DNA from: Vibrio maerlii
GTDB taxonomy: Bacteria; Pseudomonadota; Gammaproteobacteria; Enterobacterales; Vibrionaceae
Reading direction: 5' to 3'
NCBI RefSeq assembly: GCF_003415655.1
Contig: NZ_QRHC01000002.1
Span: 248,008-312,007 of the forward strand
Length of the DNA stretch: 64,000 nt
This document shows positions 33,794 through 42,092 of this stretch, in pieces. The notes under the pieces were generated by a model. That model was not told the origin of the DNA, made no database searches, and saw nothing but the letters and a program-made list of their open reading frames with translations. Each line of letters opens with the position of its first letter. Position 1 is the stretch's first letter. Made by a program: the position numbers and the translations under genes.

Positions 33794-36325
33794 TTAGAAT
33801 CGTAGCTCGGTACGTTGAATCAAGTCATCTTGTAACGGCTTACCCAACTCCACAAAGTAGGCACTGTATCCCGCCACACGAACAAGCATATCCTTGTACA
33901 ATTCTGGGTTCTTTTGCGCTGCCTTCATCTTCTCTGAGCTCATGATGTTGAATTGAACATGCATGCCCTGCTTGTTGATGTACTCATCAACAAAACTTAC
34001 AAGGATGTCACGCCCCTCAACACCTGATACGGCATCTTCTGGGAAGCGTAAGTTCAGCAACGTACCGTTGGTTGCCAAGCTGTGGTCAACCTTAGTAACC
34101 GAATTGATCACGGCTGTCGGACCTTTGATATCATGCGAACCACCCGCGGTATGAACCGGCCCCATGTTGTCTGAGATTGGTTCTCCGTTTTTACGGCCAT
34201 CCAACGATGCGTTGGTGTAAAGACCCATACCCACGTTGGCATTTACAGTGTAAACACCTGGGCTAAACTTACCGCCACGAGGGTTTTGGCGACCTTGAAC
34301 ATGGCGGCAGTAACACTCAAACATAAAGCAGAATAACTCGTCCGCTTCATCAATATCATTGCCGTAATGTGGAATTTTCGAGCTGTTCACCAGTGCATAA
34401 AGCTTCTGGTGACCATCCCAATTATCTTTCACAGCATCCAGCAATTGCTTGCCAGTGTATTTCTTCGTATCAAAAACCAGCTTTTTGATACTTGCTAATG
34501 AATCCGCACAGGTTGCAATACCCGCAGCTTGCGGCGCAGTGCCATTGTATTTGGCACCGCCGTAAGTCATGTCCTTACCAGACTCAATACAGCCCTCAAA
34601 GAACGCCGAGATGTACGGTGTCGGCTTGATCATACGGTGCATCTTGTCGGTAATGTTCAAACAGCTACACAGTTGATCACACCAATAAGCAAATTGCTTA
34701 TCCACGCTCTCCAAAACTTCTTCAAATGATTGGTAAGTCTCAAGGCTACCAGTATCAGGACCAAGTTGCATACCAGCATTTGGGCCAGAAAGAATACGAC
34801 CGCCGTTGATCACCATCTCCATCATCTTCGCTGTATTCACATAGCCCGCATCTAACCAGCCGTGCTCCTTACCTGGAATGGTTGGCTCCACACAGCCTAC
34901 TACCGCATAGTTACGCGCTTCTTCTACCGTAACGCCTTTACTCTGCATCGCTTTGATTGCTGGACCATCATTAAACAGTTTCGGGTGACCGTAGCCAGCA
35001 CGAACACACTCAATAGTTTTGATTTTTAGCTCGTGAGGTGTGTTCTCATGCATGCGCAAACATACCCACGGGTTCATCATACGAGTATGTGCCGAAGCTT
35101 CGAGCATCAACATTGTCAGGTCATTGGTTGCGTCGTTACCGTTTTCATCGACACCACCAATGGTTAGACTTTCGCCACCAAAACCACGACCATTACGCAC
35201 TTTTACTGTGCCCTTGTCTTTCAGCTTAGTTGGGTTATTCATCTTCACATAAAGCACTTCTAGTACTTCAAGAACGAACTCTTTTGTAACCGCGTTTTCT
35301 TTCACGTCCTTGTCGTAGAACGGGTACATCCATTGGTCCATACGACCATAAGAGATAGAGTGACCGTTACCTTCGATTTGTGTCATCGTCACAGCGAAGT
35401 TGAATAGCTGAGCAGCCTGCCAGAACGTTTGCGGCGTACCACCTGCAATTTGGTAGCAGTTCGCTGCAATCGCTTGAAGCTCTTGCTTGCGTGTTTCATC
35501 TTGCTCTTCAAACGCCATATCTTCAGCTAATAGCGCGTAACGAGTAATGTATTTCTTCGCCGCTTCTAGAGAGATGATGGTCGCCTTGTAATAATCACGC
35601 TTCTCTCCAAAGTCAGGATCTTGCTTCGATAGATTAGCAAAAGCGGTTTTCGCTTGTTCTAGAACACCGTCGTAACCCAAGGTCATCAACTTGTTGAAGT
35701 CCATAGCAAAATGACCAATACCCGCAAAGTGATAGTTGTTGGTTTGGAACACCTTCTCACCCATGTGAGAGCCTTTTTTCTGGTCTTCATCTAGATGTGC
35801 TGTGATGAACTCATTGGTGGTCTTGCCTTTCCAGTACTCACACAACTCAAGAATTTCGGCACGGTCTTCATCATTACGAATGTAGAACTGGTCGTTTGCA
35901 CGCTCTTCAAATGGTGAGTTAAGAATCTCATCAATAATCCAATCAACAGAGAACTCTGGGTAAATAGGTGACGCTTTGGCAGGCGCAGCGATCTCACCAA
36001 GAATTAAATCTTCATCATAGATATGCAGGGTGCTGTTCAGCAGGATATTTTCAAAAGCCAGTGCACATTGCAGGATGCGCGGCACGGCTTCATTTTGTTG
36101 GTATGCCTGAGTCACCAAGCGAAGACGCTCTACGTCAACATCGTAAGGGCGATCGAGAAAAGTTTGGCGTAGGCGATTTACACGCGGGAACGGAGACCAA
36201 TCTTCATGTCCGACTTCGTAACCCAACCCATAGACCTTATCAAACGCTTCTACACCTCTTGCATCTGTATGCTGGGTTGCATTTAACTCAAACAAATTCT
36301 CTTTTTCTGCCTGGAAGTTATCCAT
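33794..36325 (-). CDS. hpsG: Glycyl radical enzyme, probable DHPS sulfolyase (HpsG-type)
   Basis: The 843-residue enzyme has the active-site Cys478 and Glu480 in VVGCVEPTIPG and the radical Gly819 in RVAGYSAYFVEL, as in the choline/glycerol/isethionate lyase branch. Given YihU upstream in the pathway and a TauE-type exporter next door, the best guess is cleavage of DHPS to hydroxyacetone and sulfite. The alternative is HpfG-type dehydration of DHPS to 3-sulfopropionaldehyde, but no HpfD/HpfX-type partner genes are seen. Isethionate lyase is less likely in an SQ cluster. The enzyme is oxygen-sensitive, so this step is anaerobic. AAGAGG precedes the ATG. Confidence 0.82.
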   Translation of the reverse strand: MDNFQAEKENLFELNATQHTDARGVEAFDKVYGLGYEVGHEDWSPFPRVNRLRQTFLDRPYDVDVERLRLVTQAYQQNEAVPRILQCALAFENILLNSTLHIYDEDLILGEIAAPAKASPIYPEFSVDWIIDEILNSPFEERANDQFYIRNDEDRAEILELCEYWKGKTTNEFITAHLDEDQKKGSHMGEKVFQTNNYHFAGIGHFAMDFNKLMTLGYDGVLEQAKTAFANLSKQDPDFGEKRDYYKATIISLEAAKKYITRYALLAEDMAFEEQDETRKQELQAIAANCYQIAGGTPQTFWQAAQLFNFAVTMTQIEGNGHSISYGRMDQWMYPFYDKDVKENAVTKEFVLEVLEVLYVKMNNPTKLKDKGTVKVRNGRGFGGESLTIGGVDENGNDATNDLTMLMLEASAHTRMMNPWVCLRMHENTPHELKIKTIECVRAGYGHPKLFNDGPAIKAMQSKGVTVEEARNYAVVGCVEPTIPGKEHGWLDAGYVNTAKMMEMVINGGRILSGPNAGMQLGPDTGSLETYQSFEEVLESVDKQFAYWCDQLCSCLNITDKMHRMIKPTPYISAFFEGCIESGKDMTYGGAKYNGTAPQAAGIATCADSLASIKKLVFDTKKYTGKQLLDAVKDNWDGHQKLYALVNSSKIPHYGNDIDEADELFCFMFECYCRHVQGRQNPRGGKFSPGVYTVNANVGMGLYTNASLDGRKNGEPISDNMGPVHTAGGSHDIKGPTAVINSVTKVDHSLATNGTLLNLRFPEDAVSGVEGRDILVSFVDEYINKQGMHVQFNIMSSEKMKAAQKNPELYKDMLVRVAGYSAYFVELGKPLQDDLIQRTELRF

Positions 36326-36491
36326 CAGCTACCTCTTAAAAATTTAATACGAATAATCAAAATGCTGATGTTCACTTGTAAAAATAGACATGAGCATTTT
36401 GACCGGTCTTATTCGGGCTTCCATCGTTACGACATAAGACTTTTTGACAGGATTCATTATACGAAAGGGGTAGAAATCATCTGCGATGATC

Positions 36492-36546
36492 ATCACAAAG
36501 CGAAACCAAATTGACAAAAAACAACAAAATGTGACACATGTGGCGG
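36492..36546 (-). promoter_or_regulatory. Conserved operator block between hpsG-like and tauE-like genes
   Basis: The reverse complement starts CCGCCACATGTGTCACATTT and agrees at 36 of 39 positions with 30677-30715. The tail keeps a TTTGTGAT end as at 30723-30730. It sits 61 bases before the exporter gene and 167 bases before the glycyl radical enzyme gene, so it can serve both. Confidence 0.75.
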
Positions 36547-36606
36547 TAATTAAAATCCAGAAGTCTATAGTGACCCTACATTTTCCAACATCATTCAACA
36601 GGACTT

Positions 36607-37347
36607 ATGGACACCACGATAATTCTTATTTCGCTGATCATAGCCTTGGCGGGCTTTACTCAGGGTCTAACTGGGTTTGGCTCTGCACTCGTATCAGTAC
36701 CTCTACTTTCACTCATTGTTGGTGCCCAAACCGCAGTTCCTATTGCAGGGGTGTTTGGTTGGTTGGTAACACTTCCTATCGTATGGAAGATGCGTGATTC
36801 CATTCAGACGAAGACAGGTTTGATTCTGTTCGCAGGTGCAGTTCCAGCATCTTTTGTTGGCGCTAAGTTACTGGCGACCATGCCATCACAATACATTCTG
36901 CTAACCATGGGTATCGTGTTAGTGCTCTCAAGCATCCACTCGATGTTCTCTACACAGCCTCTTTTCAAGAAGACATCAATGCCGATCACACTGGGCGCGG
37001 GTTTCACGTCAGGTGTACTGGGAGCAAGCGTGGGTGAGTCAGGTCCACCGGTAATCGCTTACACATCAATGCAGCCTTGGACAGCAGACCAAACAAAAGC
37101 AACGCTATCGTTCTTCTTTATGCTGCAAATGATCGGTGCAAACGTAAGTTTCTGGAATGAAGGTTTGTTGACTGAAGAAGTCATCTCACACGTTATCTCT
37201 GCTCTACCAGCGTTCGCAGTCGGCCTAGCAGGCGGTATGATTGGCTACCACTTCCTACAGAAATACAAGATCGATTACCACAAACTGGTACACGGCTTCC
37301 TGTTAGTGATTGGTTGTATGTTGGTGTTCAAGAATATTGGTATTTAA
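36607..37347 (+). CDS. TauE/SafE-family exporter, probable sulfite exporter
   Basis: The 246-residue membrane protein has about seven to eight hydrophobic segments and family motifs FTQGLTGFGSALVSVPLL at the start and GAGFTSGVLGASVGESGPPV in the middle (the two inverted repeats of the fold). The family exports sulfite, sulfoacetate and similar anions. It is divergent from the glycyl radical enzyme gene and shares its operator region, so removal of toxic sulfite from DHPS cleavage is the natural reading. A terminator follows at 37400. Confidence 0.85.
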   Translation: MDTTIILISLIIALAGFTQGLTGFGSALVSVPLLSLIVGAQTAVPIAGVFGWLVTLPIVWKMRDSIQTKTGLILFAGAVPASFVGAKLLATMPSQYILLTMGIVLVLSSIHSMFSTQPLFKKTSMPITLGAGFTSGVLGASVGESGPPVIAYTSMQPWTADQTKATLSFFFMLQMIGANVSFWNEGLLTEEVISHVISALPAFAVGLAGGMIGYHFLQKYKIDYHKLVHGFLLVIGCMLVFKNIGI

Positions 37348-37399
37348 TAGCAAAGCTCTTAAAGAATAAGCTTCTAAAGCATCCCCAACTAAAAAAAGG

Positions 37400-37453
37400 A
37401 AAGGCTCGTATGGCGTCACCTCAAAGGAGACTGCACCATACGAGCCTTTTTAC
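37400..37453 (+). terminator. Terminator after the tauE-like gene
   Basis: AAAGGCTCGTATGG pairs perfectly with CCATACGAGCCTTT (37400-37413 with 37436-37449) and continues into TTT. Confidence 0.9.
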
Positions 37454-37494
37454 GATGTTTACGATTAAAACCTCGAGCAATAGAGATCAGCTCT

Positions 37495-37523
37495 AAAGCA
37501 ATAAAGCAATAAAGCAATAAAGC
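37495..37523. repeat. Short tandem repeat, AAAGCAAT units
   Basis: An 8-base unit (AAAGCAAT) is repeated about 3.6 times immediately before the stop codon of the sigma factor gene. Such repeats can vary in number between strains; here it is noncoding. Confidence 0.7.
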
Positions 37524-37530
37524 TAAACCT

Positions 37531-38052
37531 TCATGAACGAAACGACTTAAAGCAACAGACACCGGTTTGATCTTGAGTGACTTTGCATTCACTGACCAAA
37601 ATGGTCTTCAACTCTATACGAGCACGACGCAAACGTGCTTTAACGGCTGGTAAGCTGAGCTGGTGTTTCTCAGCATAGTCTTTTTGCGTCATACCATTTA
37701 AGTCGCACTGCTCTATCACATCACGTTCTTGATCCGTGAGTTTCACTAATACCTTGGGAAGGCAGCGCTGAAGCTGAACCATGGCAGGAGAAATTTCTGT
37801 TGGCGTGCCAAACTCTTTCATGTCTACCGATTGAATTTTCCGTCTTAGTTGATCGACTAGATGGTTTCTGGTCATCTTAAACAACCACGATTTGCCATCC
37901 TGCAATGTACAAAAACGCTCACTATTCCCCATAGCTTTCAGAAACACTTCTTGCATGATGTCTTCCGTTTCATGGGGGTTCTGAGTTTGCTTTAACAGCC
38001 AACCATAGAGGCTAGGTTCAGCATGATTCCATGCATCCATCAGACATTTCAT
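37531..38052 (-). CDS. SigZ-like ECF RNA polymerase sigma factor
   Basis: The 173-residue protein has sigma region 2 (ETEDIMQEVFLKAMG, WLFKMTRNHLVDQLRRK) and region 4 (LTDQERDVIEQCDLNGMTQKDYAEKHQLSLPAVKARLRRAR). The C-terminal tail has clustered cysteines (CKVTQDQTGVCCF), a feature of the SigZ group that might bind metal or sense redox. No anti-sigma gene lies beside it. A thioredoxin-like gene and a UPF0718 permease gene lie just upstream on the same strand and are likely partners or targets. The ribosome site is weak. Confidence 0.85.
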   Translation of the reverse strand: MKCLMDAWNHAEPSLYGWLLKQTQNPHETEDIMQEVFLKAMGNSERFCTLQDGKSWLFKMTRNHLVDQLRRKIQSVDMKEFGTPTEISPAMVQLQRCLPKVLVKLTDQERDVIEQCDLNGMTQKDYAEKHQLSLPAVKARLRRARIELKTILVSECKVTQDQTGVCCFKSFRS

Positions 38053-38122
38053 TCTTGAATCTCGACTCTCCGTCGCGCGTGTTCATTAAAGGTACTGCAC
38101 GCGCGATACCCTTTCCTTGCCT

Positions 38123-38371
38123 CTACGCTACAACATCTTCTTTGAGTAAATCGCGAACCAGATCAACAGATGGTACCGAACCGTAGTGTTTTAGCTCTCC
38201 ATTAATTGCGATGCCTGGCGTACTCATGATGCTAGCTTTCATGATCGCTTCTAAGCTTGTGACTTTCTCAATACGAACTTGTTGCCCTAGCTCTTGTGCA
38301 ACCTCGGCAATACGCTCGGCGGTGACTACGCAGTTTTTACACCCTGAACCATAAACTTGAATGTTTTTCAT
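38123..38371 (-). CDS. Thioredoxin-fold protein with CxxC (redox-active disulfide protein 2 type)
   Basis: The 82-residue protein begins MKNIQVYGSGCKNC, a CKNC redox or metal-binding motif at residues 11-14, and has the cis-proline loop STPGIAINGEL. This is the small thioredoxin family usually found beside UPF0718 permeases and arsenic or mercury genes. It lies 49 bases downstream of such a permease. A role in thiol or metal handling with the permease is likely, but the substrate is unknown. AGGAG precedes the ATG. Confidence 0.87.
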   Translation of the reverse strand: MKNIQVYGSGCKNCVVTAERIAEVAQELGQQVRIEKVTSLEAIMKASIMSTPGIAINGELKHYGSVPSVDLVRDLLKEDVVA

Positions 38372-38420
38372 ATCAGACTCCTGTGAGCATTAGCTCTATT
38401 GTAATTTGGGCCTATTGACC

Positions 38421-39407
38421 CTAGTAGAAAAAGTTAAATAACCAACCTGTGATGGAAATCGCCACCAACAAGTAACCGGCTATCGCTCCGAGCAGTCGGT
38501 ACTGCATGACTTGTTTAAGCATCATGAACTCTGGCAAGCTCACGGCGACCGCTCCCATGCAGAACGCCAATGTGGTTCCTAGTGGCATGCCTTTATCTAT
38601 CAAGGACGCCATGATTGGCACTATCCCCGTTGCGTTGGTGTAAATCGGAATAGCACTTAGCGTGGCGAGTGGTACGGTCCACCACTGCCCGTGTGCGAGG
38701 TTTTGTTCGAACCAGTCTGCTGGCACAAATCCATGAATAAATGCACCAATACCCACACCGACAAAGACCCAAATCCAAATACGCTTGAAGATAGTGCTGG
38801 TCTCGTTTACTGCAAACTCATGACGCTGTTTAAAGGTCATTGGTTTCGATTCAATCTCCGTACTAGGCAACTCATCTAACGCGTTAGCTTTTTGATAGGC
38901 TTCAGCAAGAAATGGTTGTAGCCAGCGATGCGCTCTAAAAGCATCAAGAACAAAGCCAGCCAATACACCCAGCAACAGGCCAATAACGATGTACATGATG
39001 GTGAACTTCAACCCAAGCACACTGCCAAGCATGATGACCACCACCTCATTAATGAGAGGCGATGTAATAAGAAATGAAATCGTCACACCAATCGGAATAC
39101 GCGCTGAAACAAACCCCATAAACAATGGAATCGAGCTGCACGAGCAAAAAGGTGTGATTGCGCCAAACATTGAACCGAGGAAGTAGCCAACACCGCGATG
39201 CTTGCCTTGAAGATACTGGCGGACTTTGTCCACACTCAAACTGGCTCTCAGTGCCGATATGACATATATCAACACAACTAATAAGACTAAGATCTTACTT
39301 GTGTCTTCGATAAAGAAATGAACACCTTTCGCCAATGAAGTACTGGCTTCCAAGCCTAAGATGGATTGAGTCAGCCAATCGGTAAAATGGGTAAAAACGT
39401 CCAACAT
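38421..39407 (-). CDS. UPF0718 / ArsP-like permease
   Basis: The 328-residue membrane protein has about eight segments in two halves. The family signature is ITPFCSCSSIPLFMGF near residues 80-95, with the CSCSS cysteines, and SAIPIYTNATGIVPI in the second half. Relatives include ArsP, which exports trivalent organoarsenicals, and other permeases of unknown substrate. The adjacent CxxC thioredoxin-like protein fits a thiol-reactive metalloid or metal. I start at ATG 39407 with GAGGG upstream; an upstream start is possible but unsupported. Confidence 0.85.
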   Translation of the reverse strand: MLDVFTHFTDWLTQSILGLEASTSLAKGVHFFIEDTSKILVLLVVLIYVISALRASLSVDKVRQYLQGKHRGVGYFLGSMFGAITPFCSCSSIPLFMGFVSARIPIGVTISFLITSPLINEVVVIMLGSVLGLKFTIMYIVIGLLLGVLAGFVLDAFRAHRWLQPFLAEAYQKANALDELPSTEIESKPMTFKQRHEFAVNETSTIFKRIWIWVFVGVGIGAFIHGFVPADWFEQNLAHGQWWTVPLATLSAIPIYTNATGIVPIMASLIDKGMPLGTTLAFCMGAVAVSLPEFMMLKQVMQYRLLGAIAGYLLVAISITGWLFNFFY

Positions 39408-39530
39408 AGTGGCACCCTCTAAACTATTTACCCCTAACACGTTTGGGGTCGGAAAAGGATGCACACTTTCTTGGATTATTTTTAGTTACGACTAGGGTCT
39501 AAACACTCGTTGTAAAAACCAGTTAAAAAA

Positions 39531-39557
39531 ACGCCCGAAGCGAATAACTTCGGGCGT
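39531..39557 (-). terminator. Terminator after the hxlR-like gene
   Basis: ACGCCCGAAG pairs perfectly with CTTCGGGCGT around a 7-base loop, with TTTTTTT following on the minus strand. Confidence 0.92.
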
Positions 39558-39618
39558 TTTGCTTGTGTGTTGGAAGGCAATGTAGAAGAACAAATTCCAG
39601 TAAATAAAATGGATCTGA

Positions 39619-39987
39619 CTACTTTTTGATTTGAATATCGTAGGTTTCAGACCATATGCGCAGATCATCAAGGATCTTTAGGGCAGTTTTACCGAACTCG
39701 GTTAACTCGTAACTCACTGCAATCGGGCGGTCACTGATGACTTTACGAATGATCATACCTTCGCTTTCAAGCTCTTTGAGGCGTTGATCAATCATCTTCT
39801 TGCTTGCACCGCCTAGCATGCGCGCCAAGTCGTTAAAGCGAACCGGACCATCTTTCAAATGATAAATCAATGAGCCTTTCCACTTACCACCAATCAAACG
39901 CATGCCCTTTTCAATCGCGCACGGTTCTTTACACACGTTCGCTACCGACTTACGGCCCTTGGTATCAATACTGATTTTGCTTTCCAT
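39619..39987 (-). CDS. HxlR-family transcriptional regulator
   Basis: The 122-residue winged-helix protein has the HxlR pattern CAIEKGMRLIGGKWKGSLIYHL, GPVRFNDLARML and KMIDQRLKELE. Cysteines at residues 19 and 24 (VCKEPCAIE) occupy the N-terminal place that in YodB/HypR-type members senses quinones or other electrophiles. It lies 90 bases downstream of a quinone reductase gene on the same strand and most likely controls it. GGAGA precedes the ATG. Confidence 0.88.
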   Translation of the reverse strand: MESKISIDTKGRKSVANVCKEPCAIEKGMRLIGGKWKGSLIYHLKDGPVRFNDLARMLGGASKKMIDQRLKELESEGMIIRKVISDRPIAVSYELTEFGKTALKILDDLRIWSETYDIQIKK

Positions 39988-40077
39988 CGATGTCTCCGGA
40001 CTTATGCAGTAAAGCGATGTAGAGGTTCATCCACATCGCTTGAATTAAAGGCAGTATATCACTGAGTGGATCAGCAA

Positions 40078-40662
40078 TTAAAAGTTCTCGTTAATGTGCG
40101 CTTCAAAACGTTTGAAGTCATTCTCGATATCAGCGTTTTTCATTACGTCGTAGCAAGCGAATGTTGGCATTGCAGACATACCAAAGAAACGGAAGTTTGC
40201 ATGCATGTGGAACATTAGGTCATCGACACTCTTACCTTGGAATAGGTATTCGTTTTCATCGTTCAATGATTCTTCTGGCGCATTAAACGTTAGAGACAGC
40301 ATGTATTTAGAGTTGGTACGAGTACCGCCTGTACCATAGTTTTTCTTTGGCTCTTCTGCAGTACGGCCATCAAACGCACACAGCGCACCACCCATACCAG
40401 CAGTAAATACGTCATCCATGTACTTTTTAAATGACCAAGGCACGCTCATCCAGTTGATTGGAGATTGGATAATAACGCGGTCAGCCCACTCGAAATGTGC
40501 AAGTTGTTCTTCAGCGACAATCTCATCTTGCATCGTCACAACACGAACCTCGTGGCCTTTAGCTTCTAGAATGGTTTGTGCTTTGTCTACAAGACTCGCG
40601 TTCAGCTTACCAGGAGAGTATGGAGAAACTTCGTGTGCGTTGATGATCAGTACATTGCTCAT
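40078..40662 (-). CDS. NAD(P)H quinone reductase, MdaB-like flavodoxin fold
   Basis: The 194-residue flavoprotein resembles MdaB. It has [19 protein letters not shown] (FMN/FAD phosphate loop), [22 protein letters not shown] and the [20 protein letters not shown] segment. It should reduce quinones by two electrons in the cytosol, protecting against redox cycling. The next gene downstream is an HxlR regulator with sensor-like cysteines. I chose the ATG at 40662 (AAGG upstream); longer starts add 45 untypical residues. Confidence 0.88.
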   Translation of the reverse strand: MSNVLIINAHEVSPYSPGKLNASLVDKAQTILEAKGHEVRVVTMQDEIVAEEQLAHFEWADRVIIQSPINWMSVPWSFKKYMDDVFTAGMGGALCAFDGRTAEEPKKNYGTGGTRTNSKYMLSLTFNAPEESLNDENEYLFQGKSVDDLMFHMHANFRFFGMSAMPTFACYDVMKNADIENDFKRFEAHINENF

Positions 40663-40776
40663 TTTAATTACCTTAAACTGCTTGTTCATGATAACGGCAA
40701 AGCTCTTTTCTCTGTGAATGAACTCATTCGCCGTGTTGATGTGGTTTATTATGGTAACCTGAAGAATAAGTGCAAT

Positions 40777-40794
40777 TAGTATACTTTTAGTAAC
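40777..40794. promoter_or_regulatory. Possible HxlR-type operator
   Basis: TAGTATACTTTTAGTAAC contains two TTAGTA-type repeats 10 bases apart (40776 and 40786) in the promoter region of the quinone reductase gene. This shape resembles HxlR-family sites. Confidence 0.4.
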
Positions 40795-41028
40795 CACCCT
40801 AATTTTATCATAAGCCTCTGATCAGTAATGGTAAAAAAACTGTTCTTTTTTCTAGCATGGATTATTTTTGCTTTTTGAACGCACTTTATAACGACTCACC
40901 TTGGGTAATGACGAACCTAACACTCTTGATATAAATCATCTATACCGTATAAATGACAAGGTTTTTACTTAATAGGTAATGCAATATTTTTTGCTTGCCG
41001 TATATAATTGCATAAAGAAGAAGTGTTA
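40795..41028. other. AT-rich intergenic region
   Basis: Part of a 366-base gap between the quinone reductase gene and the unknown gene at 41029. It is AT-rich and must hold the promoter of the latter. I see no gene or clear structure. Confidence 0.4.
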
Positions 41029-41529
41029 ATGCTCAAGGCTGTACTGATGCAAATTAAGAAAATGGACGCACCAAAGGATATGCAAATAGGTGCGAGATTC
41101 GAAACAAAGAAACATGGATATGTCACCGTCATTGAGTATTACAATACCCATACCGTTATTGTTGCCTTTGAAGAAACGGGAAATATTCGCTCAATCACTG
41201 CAGCAAAACTTCGTAGTGGTCAATTAACCGATCGTTCTGTCCCACCAAAATCTCCATTAGTTGGAAAACAAGTCGAATCTGTAAAACATGGACTATTAAC
41301 TATCGTTCAGGTTGAATCAGAAAATATCGTTGTGTTAGAGAATGAAGCTGGTGAAGAAGTCCGCATGTTACTTCCTGCGGTGCAAAAACTTAAAGAACGT
41401 GAGGAAAGTAATATTAATGATGAAGCTCCAGAGATGCCGACTTCATTAAGTGCTTTGACTAAAAGAAATAAAAAGACCAAAGACGTTAATAGCCTTCTCA
41501 AAAAAATGCTCACCGATTACGGGAAATAA
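41029..41529 (+). CDS. Hypothetical protein with two related beta-rich repeats, 166 aa
   Basis: I do not recognise a named family. Two segments look alike: IGARFETKKHGYVTVIEYYN...VIVAFEETGN and VGKQVESVKHGLLTIVQVES...IVVLENEAGE. Each has a G-x-x-(V/F)-E-(T/S)-x-K-H-G start and a Tudor- or SH3-like strand pattern, so the protein may contain two small beta-barrel domains. Similar first-half sequences (T..G..TVIEY.N...V.V.F..TG......A..LRSG) occur in phage and host proteins of unknown role. The C-terminal 45 residues are polar and Lys-rich. No signal peptide. The ATG at 41029 was chosen; a TTG at 41008 is possible. Confidence 0.6.
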   Translation: MLKAVLMQIKKMDAPKDMQIGARFETKKHGYVTVIEYYNTHTVIVAFEETGNIRSITAAKLRSGQLTDRSVPPKSPLVGKQVESVKHGLLTIVQVESENIVVLENEAGEEVRMLLPAVQKLKEREESNINDEAPEMPTSLSALTKRNKKTKDVNSLLKKMLTDYGK

Positions 41530-41676
41530 CTCTTTTCTTTTATATAAAACACCCACCATAGATCGACTTCACAGTTTTATTCCTTACATCATCACCCTCG
41601 AATAAAATGCCATTCTTTATCCTTAACCCATAAGGGTTAAAAATGATAATTACTATTTAAACTCGACCCATAACGA

Positions 41677-41717
41677 GATCTAGGTCACAAGGTCATTTTG
41701 GTTTTGTGACTCAGATC
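41677..41717. promoter_or_regulatory. Large palindrome upstream of the ulaB-like gene
   Basis: GATCTAGGTCACAA (41677-41690) and TTGTGACTCAGATC (41704-41717) are inverted copies matching at 12 of 14 positions around a 13-base spacer. It lies 95-135 bases before the PTS operon and is a good operator candidate. The CACAA/TTGTG parts recall half of a CRP site but the arrangement is not the CRP consensus. Confidence 0.55.
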
Positions 41718-41811
41718 CATTCCATTCAGTGTGGATTTAGATAATATCCTCATTAACAAATAAGCAGAAACGAAACAGTTTCAAAGATAAAACCCTACTG
41801 AGATATATATT

Positions 41812-42081
41812 ATGAAAAAGATTATGGTTGTATGTGGTAATGGCCTTGGTACTTCACTAATGATGGAGATGGCTGTTAAAGAAGTTGCAAACAAAATTGG
41901 TCTAGATGCAGAGGTTGATCACGAAGATCTTTCATCAGCAACATCAAGCACAGCTGATATCTGGGTAGCGGCGACAGACGTTGCAAACCAACTTGCAGAC
42001 GCAGGCAAAGAAAACATTGTTAGCCTGGCTAATATTTTTGACAAAGCTTCTATCGAAGAACAATTAAAAAACTTCATGTAA
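41812..42081 (+). CDS. PTS EIIB, ascorbate (UlaB) type
   Basis: The 89-residue protein is a lactose/ascorbate-superfamily EIIB with the phospho-cysteine loop VVCGNGLGTSLMMEM (Cys8). It passes phosphate from the EIIA at 43346 to sugar on the EIIC at 42093. The three genes are tightly packed. The sugar may be L-ascorbate, but no ulaDEF or ulaG genes follow, so another substrate is possible. The ribosome site is weak. Confidence 0.9.
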   Translation: MKKIMVVCGNGLGTSLMMEMAVKEVANKIGLDAEVDHEDLSSATSSTADIWVAATDVANQLADAGKENIVSLANIFDKASIEEQLKNFM

Positions 42082-42092
42082 GGAAGTGAGTC

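Noticed and set aside
33794..36325. Pyruvate formate-lyase annotation for the GRE
   Set aside because: PFL needs two adjacent active-site cysteines; this protein has a single Cys followed by Val-Glu, as in the lyase/dehydratase branch.
33794..36325. Isethionate lyase (IslA)
   Set aside because: The same family, but the SQ genes and YihU-type DHPS-forming reductase make DHPS the more natural substrate; not excluded by sequence.
35968..36339. 123-codon frame antisense to the GRE gene start
   Set aside because: The opposite strand encodes conserved GRE sequence with a good start.
37495..37523. CRISPR or integron repeat
   Set aside because: It is a simple 8-base tandem repeat without spacers or attC-like structure.
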